Of a DNA stretch of 64,000 nucleotides, positions 34,904-46,769 are shown piece after piece. The stretch covers positions 620,001 to 684,000 of the forward strand of contig NZ_KE136482.1 of the NCBI RefSeq assembly GCF_000407185.1, written 5' to 3'. Under the pieces are notes generated by a model that ran no database searches, was not told the DNA's origin, and saw nothing but the letters and a program-made list of their open reading frames with translations. Positions within the stretch are counted from its first letter, which is position 1. The number at the start of each line of letters is the position of its first letter. Position numbers and translations under genes: made by a program. This DNA comes from Enterococcus malodoratus ATCC 43197. GTDB taxonomy: Bacteria > Bacillota > Bacilli > Lactobacillales > Enterococcaceae.

Positions 34904-35681
34904 ATTCGATATACTGAGTGTCGCCGATTTTATCTAACGTATATTTGCCATCTTTGTAGTTAAGCGTCGTCACACTGCAATTATCCATCATTTCTCCATT
35001 GTATTCATTTGGAGTTAGCAGTTCTAACAGTGTGGGAATCATCCCGCCGGAAGAGACGATCATGACGTTTTTGGCGTTGGTCTTTTTAGCATCCTTGATT
35101 ACTTTGGCCATGGCTGCTTTTCCACGTGTCGTGATTTCGTCATAATTTTCTGCCGCCTTCAAGGGATCATTTTCAGCAATGGCGTTCGCGATTCCATCAT
35201 CGCCGATTTTCTCCACCAGCTTATCGTAATCAGACCAATCATCATCCAGCTTGAAGCCGTTCGCTTCAAAGATCGGTGTCCACATTTCCTTGTCGGTCTT
35301 TCCTTCGTAACCGCCGTAGTTCCATTCTTTGAAGCCATCGTGTTCCATTAATTTTGGCTTTTTATTGTCATTTTTGGAAAGAATCAGTTTTGCTGTATTT
35401 CTCTGGCGACCTAGATCGCCTGAATACGCTAAATCAAATGTTACATCCTTTAGTCCTGTACCAAGTTTTTTGGCTTGGCTGATTCCTTTGTCCGTCAGCG
35501 GTGAATCCGCAAACCCTTGAACTTGCCCGGTCGTATTGAAAAAGGTTTTTCCGTGACGAATCAAGTAAACCGTGACCTCATCATTTTTCTTTGCGGCTTC
35601 TGCTTCATTATTTTTGGAAAAACCGCCTATTATTGTTAATCCCAACAGGCAAACCAGCAATGTTCCGAAATTCTTCTTCAT
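34902..35681 (-). CDS. Secreted histidine phosphatase
   Basis: A 259-residue phosphatase of the phosphoglycerate-mutase-like superfamily with an N-terminal export signal (hydrophobic stretch at about 5-22, likely cut after AEA; no lipobox cysteine). The RHG motif is VYLIRHGKTFFN, and the second catalytic His position is replaced by Ser in VMIVSSGGMIPTLLE where SHGG is usual, so activity is uncertain. The acidic loop segment FKEWNYGGYEG carries the expected Glu. Its RBS overlaps the last codons of the upstream GH1 gene, so it is the final gene of the licT operon. It may act on phosphate esters outside the cell (inference). Confidence 0.85.
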   Translation of the reverse strand: MKKNFGTLLVCLLGLTIIGGFSKNNEAEAAKKNDEVTVYLIRHGKTFFNTTGQVQGFADSPLTDKGISQAKKLGTGLKDVTFDLAYSGDLGRQRNTAKLILSKNDNKKPKLMEHDGFKEWNYGGYEGKTDKEMWTPIFEANGFKLDDDWSDYDKLVEKIGDDGIANAIAENDPLKAAENYDEITTRGKAAMAKVIKDAKKTNAKNVMIVSSGGMIPTLLELLTPNEYNGEMMDNCSVTTLNYKDGKYTLDKIGDTQYIE

Positions 35682-35683
35682 GT

Positions 35684-38979
<3,296 letters not shown>

Positions 38980-38980
38980 A

Positions 38981-39841
38981 TTAATTCTCCTCTTCTCGTT
39001 TCGTGACACGCTGGATGTGAAGCATCAAGTAGGCCTCTTCATCCTCCGATAGTTCTTTTTCAAACGTGTCTCGGACATAAATTCGTATTTTATTGACGCA
39101 ACTGTAAGCTTCTGGATAAAGTTTGCGAATTTGTCGATTCAGCTCAGTCTCATTTGACGTATGTGCTTCATCTTTATACATGCGAACGATAAAATACTGT
39201 AAATGTGTGACTAGACGAATATAGTTGAGGCAGTCTTCCTTGAAATCTAATTTGTAATGATACTTGACGATCGACAGAATATTACGCACTGCCTCCATCA
39301 TCTTCATCATGTTGTCGGCTTCATCTCCCTGATTTTGCAGGTTAATGAAATGCAGAGCGATCGAAACCGCTTCTTCATTCGGACATTCTTCCCCTGAAGC
39401 CTGCTTCATCAAATCCACGGCATATAAGCCGATTTGATAATGATCAGGATAAAATTTTCGTACCTCCCAATCCAATGGACTTTTGACGATTTGACCTTTT
39501 TTCAGGCGCTTCATCGCGAAATCAATATGATCGAGAAGTGCTAAATAGAGATAATCGGAGACACTTTTTTGAATGACTTTCTCACCGTATTCAATCGTCT
39601 TCGTCACGATCTGAAGGTATTCATCTTTGGTATTTGAAAGTAAATAACTGAAATGCTCCAATTTATCGTGTGAATCCAGTACATAGGTTTTCTGGATTTC
39701 CTTTTCCTCGATACTATCACCGACCTTGTGTTTAAAAGACACACCTTTTGAATAAACGATGACTTCATTGCCGCGTGTTTGTTGATTGCTACCTTTTTTT
39801 ACAATGGCTACATTATTGTTCAAAATTTGACTGATTATCAT
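38981..39841 (-). CDS. licT: LicT/BglG-family transcriptional antiterminator
   Basis: A 286-residue RNA-binding regulator. The N-terminal CAT domain (about 1-56, MIISQILNNNVAIVKKG) binds the RAT hairpin; two PRDs follow, with histidines in LLDHIDFAMKR and LMLHIQRV regions that are phosphorylated by HPr and the cognate EII. The unphosphorylated-by-EII form prevents termination at the leader. Its own leader has a RAT site and terminator at 39866-39940, so it is autoregulated. It is a good candidate to act also on the RAT at 22761-22792. The ATG at 39841 follows GGAAGGAGGG. Confidence 0.92.
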   Translation of the reverse strand: MIISQILNNNVAIVKKGSNQQTRGNEVIVYSKGVSFKHKVGDSIEEKEIQKTYVLDSHDKLEHFSYLLSNTKDEYLQIVTKTIEYGEKVIQKSVSDYLYLALLDHIDFAMKRLKKGQIVKSPLDWEVRKFYPDHYQIGLYAVDLMKQASGEECPNEEAVSIALHFINLQNQGDEADNMMKMMEAVRNILSIVKYHYKLDFKEDCLNYIRLVTHLQYFIVRMYKDEAHTSNETELNRQIRKLYPEAYSCVNKIRIYVRDTFEKELSEDEEAYLMLHIQRVTKREEEN

Positions 39842-39865
39842 GTTTTCCCTCCTTCCAAACAAAAA

Positions 39866-39940
39866 AACCCAAATTACCTGAGGATAGCGTATTTATCCCA
39901 AGGTAATTTGAGTTCTGCCTGCATAATCAGTAACATACTC
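39866..39940 (-). promoter_or_regulatory. RAT antiterminator and overlapping terminator of licT operon
   Basis: The RAT core reads GAGTATGTTACTGATTATG and GCAGGCAGAACTC (39940-39910) on the minus strand, with the GTTACTG and GCAGGCA signature of LicT targets. It overlaps a long terminator stem (CTCAAATTACCT with AGGTAATTTGGG, inner GGATA/TATCC) and seven T. This arrangement gives substrate-dependent antitermination. Confidence 0.88.
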
Positions 39941-39987
39941 AAAGCAGCAACTACCACCGTTGCTTTGATTTAAGTTTTCTCACCACC

Positions 39988-40024
39988 ATTGTAAGGGAGA
40001 AAAAATCGTATGTCAACGCTTTCT
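39988..40024 (-). promoter_or_regulatory. licT operon promoter with overlapping cre site
   Basis: TTGACA (40016-40011) and TACAAT (39993-39988) with 17-base spacing on the minus strand make a near-consensus promoter. TGTCAACGCTTTCT (40011-40024, plus strand) matches the cre consensus TGWNANCGNTNWCA at 13 of 14 positions and covers the -35 hexamer, so CcpA should repress the operon when preferred sugars are present. Confidence 0.78.
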
Positions 40025-40063
40025 TTGCGTAAGTATTTTCAATTACTTTTAAACTACGCAAAG
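40023..40063. repeat. Perfect 9-bp inverted repeat, possible operator or terminator stem
   Basis: CTTTGCGTA (40023-40031) and TACGCAAAG (40055-40063) are perfect complements with 23 bases between, which themselves contain AGTA/TACT. It lies just upstream of the licT promoter and just after the EamA gene stop. It may be a weak terminator for that gene or a protein-binding site. Confidence 0.4.
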
Positions 40064-40079
40064 ATTTCTGCTCTTTGGC

Positions 40080-40979
40080 TTATTCAGCTGTCTTTTTGAC
40101 AGGGATCGTTTTCTTGGCCGTATATTGCGCCTTAACTGAGAAAACGCCTAGTATCACAAGTAAAATCCCGGCTAGTTCTATTAATGATAATTTTTCAGCG
40201 AAAAAGAAAAATGAATAAATCGACGCAATCACCGGTTGGCACAAACACACGATTGCCGATAGATTTACATTTAGCTTTCCCTGACAGTGAGCCAGTAAGT
40301 TATGGCCGATCACCTGCAAGCAAAGAGTCAAACCAATCAAAGGAGCTAGTTCCCCAATACTGCTGGGCACTTGGATGCCTTCAGTTATCGCAGCCATTCC
40401 GCCTAATGTAATAATACTGCCGAACCCGCTCACAAACATGATCACACTGCTCTCATACCGATCCCGCAAACGATAAGAAATCAACAGAAAACCCGCATAA
40501 AAGATCGAAGCGCTAAAGGCCAAGAAATCACCAAAATAATTGGCCGAAACGGGATTTGCCTTTCCGCCTAATAAGACAAAAACACCGATCAAAGTAACTG
40601 CTGCTCCAATCAAAAAGAATTTTGGCGGTTTTTCTTTAAACAGAAAATAAGATACAGGAACTACCGTAAAAGGCGTCAGATTTGTCAGCAAGTTCGCATT
40701 TGCCACCGATGTATAGCTGAATGAAAGATTCCATAGAGCAATATCTCCGGCTAAAAAGATCCCAGCCAAGCCAAGAATCTGAATATCTTTTTTGGTAAGC
40801 GTCCGCAACCCTTTATATGCCAAGGGAAACAGGAAAGGAATGGCAAAAAGGACTCGATAAAGGCCCGTATTAATCGGCGACAATCCGCTAAGTTTGACGA
40901 AGATTCCGCCTGTAGCCAAAAAAGCCACCGCAACTAATTCAAGCAAAATATTTTTTGTATCATTGGTTCGTTGATTCAT
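40080..40979 (-). CDS. EamA/DMT-superfamily transporter
   Basis: A 299-residue membrane protein with ten predicted helices arranged as two EamA repeats (about 10-140 and 150-285). Typical landmarks are the FVKLSGLSPINTGLYRVLFAIP start of the first repeat and EKLSLIELAGILLVILGVF at the end of the second. Members export metabolites or amino acids. It is divergent from a MocR-type regulator, a common pairing in which the regulator controls the transporter in response to a PLP-related ligand. Confidence 0.85.
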   Translation of the reverse strand: MNQRTNDTKNILLELVAVAFLATGGIFVKLSGLSPINTGLYRVLFAIPFLFPLAYKGLRTLTKKDIQILGLAGIFLAGDIALWNLSFSYTSVANANLLTNLTPFTVVPVSYFLFKEKPPKFFLIGAAVTLIGVFVLLGGKANPVSANYFGDFLAFSASIFYAGFLLISYRLRDRYESSVIMFVSGFGSIITLGGMAAITEGIQVPSSIGELAPLIGLTLCLQVIGHNLLAHCQGKLNVNLSAIVCLCQPVIASIYSFFFFAEKLSLIELAGILLVILGVFSVKAQYTAKKTIPVKKTAE

Positions 40980-41099
40980 TTTCTATACCTCCACCATCTT
41001 CTTAGCTGTTCTTGAGAGTATGATATACTGGCGTTGGTACTATAAAAAGACCCACTAAACAAAATAATGATGGAACCACTTGAAGAACGAGGTGATGCT

Positions 41100-42512
41100 A
41101 TGATCTATCTGAATCGACAAAGCAACGAGCCATTGTATGCTCAGATTTATGACCAAATCAAAGAGGAAATTTTAACAGAAGCGCTTAAAGAAGATGATCT
41201 TCTAACCGGCAGCCGCGCCTTTGCGGAAATTTTAGGTGTTGGCCGCAACACAGTGAATACTGCTTACAGCCAATTAATCGCAGAAGGGTATGTTCACTCG
41301 GCTAAAGGGATCGGTCTGCGGGTTAAAAAAGTTCCTCGATTATCCATAAAAAAAGAAAAAATCACAAAAAAGCAAAAGAGCTCCTCAACAACGAGCAGCC
41401 CTTCCAAAACGGTGGTCTATGATTTAACGAACAGCAGTCAAACCAGTGAACTATTCCCGAAAAAATTATGGAAACGCTACACGATCGACTGTCTTGATTT
41501 TTTAGCAGATGAAGCCCGCCTTTCCTCGTATCAAGACAAACAAGGCGAAATTTATTTAAGGAAAAATCTGTTGGCCTATTTAGCGAAAACCCGTGGCGTC
41601 CATTGTGACGAAAGTCAGCTGATCCTTACCTGCGGCCTGCAGCAGTCCCTAGAATATCTCTGTAAACTGATTCCATTTGAACAAGACTCGCTGCTAATGG
41701 AGGACCCAGGTTTTGATAAAGCGGCTGCGGTTTTTCGAACAAATAAAATCCCTATTCGTACTATCCCAGTCGACGACGAAGGCTTGATCGTTTCCGAACT
41801 GCCTGAGCAAACAACTGTTCGGGCCGTTTATGCGACGCCTTCTCATCAATTTCCGACTGGTGCGACGCTATCGATTGACCGGCGCTACAAGTTATTGGAT
41901 TGGGCGGAGCAAAATGGTTCTTTCATTATCGAGGACGATTTTGATAGTGAATTACGTTATTATTCCAAGCCGATTCCGGCCCTGCAATCGATCGACGAAC
42001 ACGATCGGGTTATCTACCTAGGAACTTTTTCAAAAGCTTTATCCCCTTCGATCCGAATGGGATATATGATTTTGCCGCCGCAGCTGCTCCAGCGTTATCT
42101 CGAAATGTTTGAACTTTACAATAGCAGTGTCCCATTACTGAATCAATATGTGATTGCCCGTTTAATAGAGACCGGGCATTATGAACGCCATATTCGCCGT
42201 TTGAATCATACGTTTCGAAAACGACTAGAGGCCTTTACCGCTGAACTGGCAGATGTAAAGGATAAAATCAAAATTTCCAGCAACGGCAGTGGACAATACT
42301 TTCTGCTGACATTTACACAAGAAGTTCAGCAGAAGCAATTGATCAATCAGGCATTAAAACGAGGCGTCAAAGTTTACTCTACTATGCAGTTTTGGCAGGA
42401 AAAGGCGGAATGCCCGCCCAATACATTATTTCTCGGGTTCAGTAAAATTGATTTAGCGGACATCCCCGACTGTGTTGCGAGATTAAAACAAGCTTGGGCG
42501 GAGTGGCTTTGA
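41100..42512 (+). CDS. MocR/PdxR-type regulator (GntR HTH plus aminotransferase domain)
   Basis: A 470-residue fusion: GntR winged HTH at the N-terminus (about 1-75, QIKEEILTEAL and GRNTVNTAYSQLIAEGY) and a fold-type I aminotransferase domain (about 110-465) with the PLP lysine in GTFSKALSPSIRMGY and the cofactor-binding Asp in IIEDDFDSELR. Such proteins use PLP or an amino-acid aldimine as effector. The start at 41100 follows GAGGTG and avoids the longer frame's extra residues. It is divergent from the EamA transporter. Confidence 0.9.
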   Translation: MIYLNRQSNEPLYAQIYDQIKEEILTEALKEDDLLTGSRAFAEILGVGRNTVNTAYSQLIAEGYVHSAKGIGLRVKKVPRLSIKKEKITKKQKSSSTTSSPSKTVVYDLTNSSQTSELFPKKLWKRYTIDCLDFLADEARLSSYQDKQGEIYLRKNLLAYLAKTRGVHCDESQLILTCGLQQSLEYLCKLIPFEQDSLLMEDPGFDKAAAVFRTNKIPIRTIPVDDEGLIVSELPEQTTVRAVYATPSHQFPTGATLSIDRRYKLLDWAEQNGSFIIEDDFDSELRYYSKPIPALQSIDEHDRVIYLGTFSKALSPSIRMGYMILPPQLLQRYLEMFELYNSSVPLLNQYVIARLIETGHYERHIRRLNHTFRKRLEAFTAELADVKDKIKISSNGSGQYFLLTFTQEVQQKQLINQALKRGVKVYSTMQFWQEKAECPPNTLFLGFSKIDLADIPDCVARLKQAWAEWL

Positions 42513-42535
42513 CCTAATCGGCAAATTTGACCAGC

Positions 42536-42901
42536 TTACGGTAAAACTTCGATTCGATCACTCAATTTGAAAATTTTTGCAGAAGACATTGGGACCGCCT
42601 GTCTTGAACGATTTTCATCGACTGTCAGCTCCTGATTCAGCGGATCGTGTTCCAATTCTTTCGATACACTGTTTGTCGTTGTACTTTTTTTGTTGGTCTG
42701 AGGGGCATTTGCTTTTCGGGAGGATCTTGCCGTCGTTCCAGTTTTTGGCAAAACTTTCTTGCTGACAAAGGTCACCTGCAGCACCGGCTGATAAAAATGC
42801 TGATACACGAGATAGCTTCCTAAACTGCTTACGATCAGCAGTACGGAAATAAGCAGCGTCACGCGGCGAATCTTGTTTTGTTCTTTTGTTGTTTCTTCCA
42901 T
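42536..42901 (-). CDS. Small single-pass membrane protein of unknown function
   Basis: A 121-residue protein that I do not recognise. A charged cytoplasmic N-terminus (about 1-12) precedes one transmembrane helix (about 13-32), and the remaining roughly 85 residues should be outside: basic, Ser/Thr/Asn-rich and low in complexity, ending in FKLSDRIEVLP. The segment VLPKTGTT directly after the helix looks like a sortase motif but is in the wrong place for anchoring. The start at 42901 has TGGAGG eight bases before it, and a promoter (TTGACA, 16 bases, TATCAT) lies at about 42928-42955. It is separate from the PASTA operon because of the terminator at 43010-43042. Confidence 0.55.
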   Translation of the reverse strand: MEETTKEQNKIRRVTLLISVLLIVSSLGSYLVYQHFYQPVLQVTFVSKKVLPKTGTTARSSRKANAPQTNKKSTTTNSVSKELEHDPLNQELTVDENRSRQAVPMSSAKIFKLSDRIEVLP

Positions 42902-43009
42902 TTCTAAAGCCTCCATTTTAAAAAAGCCAATAAATGATATTATCAATTGTTTTAATGTCAATATAATTAATATTATAACACAAATAGTTATATTGTAACG
43001 CACACAAAT

Positions 43010-43042
43010 AAACTCATTCACTAAAAAAGCTGAATGAGTTTA
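43010..43042 (-). terminator. Terminator at the end of the ABC-PASTA operon
   Basis: An 11-bp perfect stem (AAACTCATTCA with its complement, 11-base loop) lies about 57 bases after the stop at 43099. The T tail is short (ATTTG). Confidence 0.6.
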
Positions 43043-43098
43043 TAATTTATATTTTCATTTCACTTATATTAATCGATCATTTGATCACAACCGAACCT

Positions 43099-44517
43099 TT
43101 ATTCGCTCGGTTTTTCTTGATTTCCTTCACTGTCACCTCCGCCATTATTATTCGGGAAGCTGGTTGGTGCTGAACCTAAATTTCCCAGGCTAATATCGAT
43201 TGATACTGTCAGATTTAACGGGACATAATCACTAAAGTGGCTCATTCCTACGACCGTTCCCTTAGGCTGATCTGAGTCTACACGCCGAATGACATAATTG
43301 ATGTTGGCGCCTTTTGATTGAAACTCCTCATGGAAGTATTTTTGCAGTCCGCCTTCCACCATCGTTCCTCGCAAATCCTTCATGTAGGGTCGGCCCAACG
43401 AGTATAGGACTTTAATTGTTAAATTATCTTTTGTGCTTAAAACCTTTCCCGCCTCAACACTTTGCGAGACCATTTGACCATAAGGCAGATTTTCAGTATA
43501 AATCCCTTTTGCCTGTACCTGCACCCCTTCCAAAGCGGTCCCCGCATCTTCCAAGCTGTAATCCGCAAAATTAGGAACAACATAGCCTTTTCCTAATGAA
43601 ACGGTAACGGTCATTTTATCTTTTTTCGCGATTTTTTCGTCCTTAGGAATACTTTGTTCCATGATACTGTCAGCAGGAATATCATTAGACGTTTTCTCCT
43701 CGTAAGTCAGATCGATCTCATTATTTTTCGCCCAGCTCTCGACTTCACTGCGAGGTTTTCTCTGGAAGTCCGGGACTTTGATGTCTTTTTGGTAGGTCTG
43801 CTTTCCTTTTGAGTAGTACACCTTTGCGGCATCTTTTCGCTGATAATTTTCCGGCGTTACCTCTGCATTGGCGATTTCCGTGCGGAGCGGCCGGTCTTTT
43901 TCTACAGTGTCACTAAACTCTTCGATCAAGGAAAGATTCTCTGCTTTATGCTCTTTGATCCATTGCTCGGCTTGCTGTTTGTTCATTTTCATAAAGTCGG
44001 GTAACGGAATCTTCTCTTTAGGATCAGCCCCTAAGCTATTCGTAACATTCAATACATCGCCTTTTTTGATCCTTGATCCCGCCTTTTGTTCTTGCGCTAG
44101 AATTGTATTGGCCTCTTTTACCCGGTCATAGGATTGTTTGACCTTGGGCTTTAGTTTATTTTCCGATGCCCAGACCTGCATATCCGTCAGACTTTTACCG
44201 ACAAAGTTAGGAACTTTGACATGGGTCTGCTGATAATAAATGAAACCCAGCAGCAGACTAACTGCGATAGCGCCCAAGATTATCCAACGTCTTTTTCGTT
44301 TTTTCTGCTGCTTATAGGCGGGATCGATCCCTTCCTCTTCCTGCGGGGCTCTGTTTCTGCGTTTTATTTTTGGATCTGGCGACTTTTTCGACTCCTTCGA
44401 GGGAGCGTCTTTTTTCGGCATCTTCTCTACTTTTTCTACTGTCTCTTCAATCGGTTCTTTTTCTTGTTTTCTTCGATCGTAATTATCCCCATTAAAATTC
44501 GATAGAAAATCACTCAT
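43099..44517 (-). CDS. Membrane-anchored PASTA protein without kinase domain
   Basis: A 472-residue protein. The N-terminal 75 residues are cytoplasmic, very rich in Lys and Glu and probably disordered. One membrane helix (about 78-95) follows, then four PASTA domains outside (starting at VKVPNFVGKSL, IPLPDFMKM, IKVPDFQRKP and YVVPNFADYS), a further folded C-terminal part and a Gly/Asn/Ser tail. PASTA domains bind peptidoglycan fragments or beta-lactams in PrkC kinases and penicillin-binding proteins; here no kinase or transpeptidase is present. Its ATG lies within five bases of the ABC ATPase stop, so it belongs to that operon and may link the transporter to the cell wall. Confidence 0.88.
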   Translation of the reverse strand: MSDFLSNFNGDNYDRRKQEKEPIEETVEKVEKMPKKDAPSKESKKSPDPKIKRRNRAPQEEEGIDPAYKQQKKRKRRWIILGAIAVSLLLGFIYYQQTHVKVPNFVGKSLTDMQVWASENKLKPKVKQSYDRVKEANTILAQEQKAGSRIKKGDVLNVTNSLGADPKEKIPLPDFMKMNKQQAEQWIKEHKAENLSLIEEFSDTVEKDRPLRTEIANAEVTPENYQRKDAAKVYYSKGKQTYQKDIKVPDFQRKPRSEVESWAKNNEIDLTYEEKTSNDIPADSIMEQSIPKDEKIAKKDKMTVTVSLGKGYVVPNFADYSLEDAGTALEGVQVQAKGIYTENLPYGQMVSQSVEAGKVLSTKDNLTIKVLYSLGRPYMKDLRGTMVEGGLQKYFHEEFQSKGANINYVIRRVDSDQPKGTVVGMSHFSDYVPLNLTVSIDISLGNLGSAPTSFPNNNGGGDSEGNQEKPSE

Positions 44518-45184
44518 ACGGCAACAGCTCACCCTGATTTAAATAGAAGGTCTGATCCGACTGTTCAGCAATTTCTCGCGAGTGGGTCACCACGATCACA
44601 CATTTATTGTGGATCGCCGCCAATTCTTTAAAGATCGTGACAATCTCTTTTTCCATCCCTACATCTAAATTTCCTGTTGGCTCATCTGCCAAAATGATAT
44701 CGACATTGGTCGCTAATGCTCGCGCGATCGCGATCCGTTGCTGTTCACCCCCTGAGAGCTGATTGACTAACCGATCCGCTTTTGCCTTGGTGATTCCAAT
44801 GTAATCCAAAAGATTATAGGCAATTTCCTGCATATCTTGCGGCATTTCGTTATCTGTGATTGACATCGCCACTAAGACATTCTCCAGTCCGGTCAAATAT
44901 GGGACGAGGTTATAATTCTGAAAAATAATACTGACATCGTCGCGGCGAAAACGGTCATAGCCGATTTGCTTGATGTCCTCTCCGTTATATAAAATCTCAC
45001 CTGAAGTTGGAGCATCCAACGCGCTGATTAAGGATAAAAAGGTCGTCTTTCCCGAACCGGATTCCCCAAGTATGGTATAAAATTGTCCTTTTTCAAATTT
45101 CACGGAAGTATCTTGCAAGATCATGCGGCGTTTTCCGCCATCCTGATAGAAATAGCTGAGCTCTCTTGTCTCTAATATGGTCAT
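44510..45184 (-). CDS. ABC transporter ATP-binding protein (LolD/Vex2-like)
   Basis: A 224-residue nucleotide-binding protein with all motifs: Walker A GESGSGKTT (about 40-48), Q-loop in IIFQNYNLVPYL, signature LSGGEQQR, Walker B ILADEPTG and the H-loop His in VVTHS. It resembles the ATPases that work with FtsX-type permeases in export of peptides or lipoproteins and in bacitracin/antimicrobial-peptide defence. It lies 66 bases after the permease at 45251 and overlaps the PASTA gene. Confidence 0.92.
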   Translation of the reverse strand: MTILETRELSYFYQDGGKRRMILQDTSVKFEKGQFYTILGESGSGKTTFLSLISALDAPTSGEILYNGEDIKQIGYDRFRRDDVSIIFQNYNLVPYLTGLENVLVAMSITDNEMPQDMQEIAYNLLDYIGITKAKADRLVNQLSGGEQQRIAIARALATNVDIILADEPTGNLDVGMEKEIVTIFKELAAIHNKCVIVVTHSREIAEQSDQTFYLNQGELLPYE

Positions 45185-45250
45185 CGTTTTTCCTCCTAAT
45201 TGATCGTTATCTGCTTTTTCATGTTTGTAGTTAAACGTCGAAATCGACTA

Positions 45251-46723
45251 CTACATCATGATTTTCTTAGAATTAAGCCGCATCACATAGGTCAGCGGTA
45301 AAATGGCAGCTAAAAGAATTGTCCCGATCCCAGCGATGAGATAGGTCGCGATATAAGTCATAGAGAAGCGGACCTCATAGTTATTTAACACATCTTGACT
45401 TGATAACGAAGAACCTAAGACTGATCCGCCGCCCATCGAAACGATTTGATTTCCGATATTTTGCGCCGCTTGATCCATCGTGTCCCCGGCAATCAATGAT
45501 TCCGAGACCATTTTCCCCAAAATGTTTCCTGAGATGAGGGAGATCAACAGTGCCGCGAGACTGATCACAAATAATTCGGCAACGACCTGCTTCATAATAT
45601 TCTTTCGCTGTTCTCCTAGAGATAAATAGATGCCCCACTCGTGACGGCGATCTTTCATAAAGAGCACAACGACGAGAGAAATGATCAATAAGGATGCTAA
45701 AACGGCCAATAAAACAACATAGCCGGAAATCTTGGACAAACGTTTGACGCTTGCTCCGACTTTATCAAATTCATCGGTAGACGCAACGGCTTTGTAGCCA
45801 TCCGGCAGCAGTGGTTTAATTTCCGCTTTGAACGCGCCAACATCATCTGGCGATTTCAAGGTAAAGACTGGTGATACTTCTTCCTCGACTTCTTCTTTTT
45901 GGTCCGCAGGCAGATTGTCCGTCTCGATCTTGTTGATGTCACGAGCAACCCCATTAGAAACAAACGCCGTATTGTATTGCTCCATTTCGGTAATTTGCTG
46001 ATTTAAAGCATCCTGACCGTTTTGACCATCGCTTTTCTTTTTTTCCAGCTTAATTGGTTCAAACAAACCCACGATTTTAACCGCATGTTCTGTCGAATCC
46101 TGCGAATCAAGCGTACCATCTTCTTTAGGCGTCAAGGTAACTGTATCCAGCACCATTTGATCGCCAACGGATAGACCATTTTCATCGGCTACTTTTTTCG
46201 AGATTAGAGCGACTGGCTTTTTCCCCGTCAATTCTTCCTTCGTAAGCATTCGGCCATCGACCAGTTTGACCTTTTTATTTTTAAAGTCCATCGGTTCTGT
46301 GCTGTTGCTGCCTTTTAAAGTCATCGATTTGTACGGCGTTGCCACCTGCACATCGCCCTGCTGCTTCATTTCATAAGTCTTGAATTTTTTTACATTCAAG
46401 TAGGCCATGTAACTATAATCGTAGTCCTTCACATAAGGCGAGGCGCCCATTTTTTTGATTGTCTCTTCCTTTAAATTATCCGGACGTGTCATAGACTGGA
46501 CTTCGCCGTTTTCGTTTTGTTCCAACAGCTTATTCAAATCAGGTTCAGCGGAAACTGTCGCTCCCAGCTGCTGTTTCATCTTCTTCTCAACATTGCCCGT
46601 CGATTGCTGAATCGCAATCGCTCCGGCAATCACATTTCCTAAAACAAAAATAACTGCAAATAAGATTACCGATTTTCCTTTAGTTCTAAAAATACTATTT
46701 TTCGCTCGTTTCCAATAATTCAT
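45251..46723 (-). CDS. FtsX-like ABC permease (Vex3-like)
   Basis: A 490-residue permease of the MacB/FtsX type: one N-terminal helix (about 18-40), a large extracellular domain of roughly 300 residues rich in Lys, Asp and Gln, then three helices (about 348-485). The SLGEQRKNIMKQ loop after the second helix is the coupling segment usual in this family. The start at 46723 follows AAAGGATG; the longer frame overlaps the upstream ATPase gene. It resembles pneumococcal Vex3 in layout. Confidence 0.88.
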   Translation of the reverse strand: MNYWKRAKNSIFRTKGKSVILFAVIFVLGNVIAGAIAIQQSTGNVEKKMKQQLGATVSAEPDLNKLLEQNENGEVQSMTRPDNLKEETIKKMGASPYVKDYDYSYMAYLNVKKFKTYEMKQQGDVQVATPYKSMTLKGSNSTEPMDFKNKKVKLVDGRMLTKEELTGKKPVALISKKVADENGLSVGDQMVLDTVTLTPKEDGTLDSQDSTEHAVKIVGLFEPIKLEKKKSDGQNGQDALNQQITEMEQYNTAFVSNGVARDINKIETDNLPADQKEEVEEEVSPVFTLKSPDDVGAFKAEIKPLLPDGYKAVASTDEFDKVGASVKRLSKISGYVVLLAVLASLLIISLVVVLFMKDRRHEWGIYLSLGEQRKNIMKQVVAELFVISLAALLISLISGNILGKMVSESLIAGDTMDQAAQNIGNQIVSMGGGSVLGSSLSSQDVLNNYEVRFSMTYIATYLIAGIGTILLAAILPLTYVMRLNSKKIMM

Positions 46724-46769
46724 CGTGACATCCTTTCTGTCAAAAAACTTGGATGATTGGAAAGCGAGA

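Noticed and set aside
42536-42901. LPXTG wall-anchored protein
   Set aside because: The LPKTG is not followed by a C-terminal hydrophobic helix and basic tail, so it is not a sorting signal.
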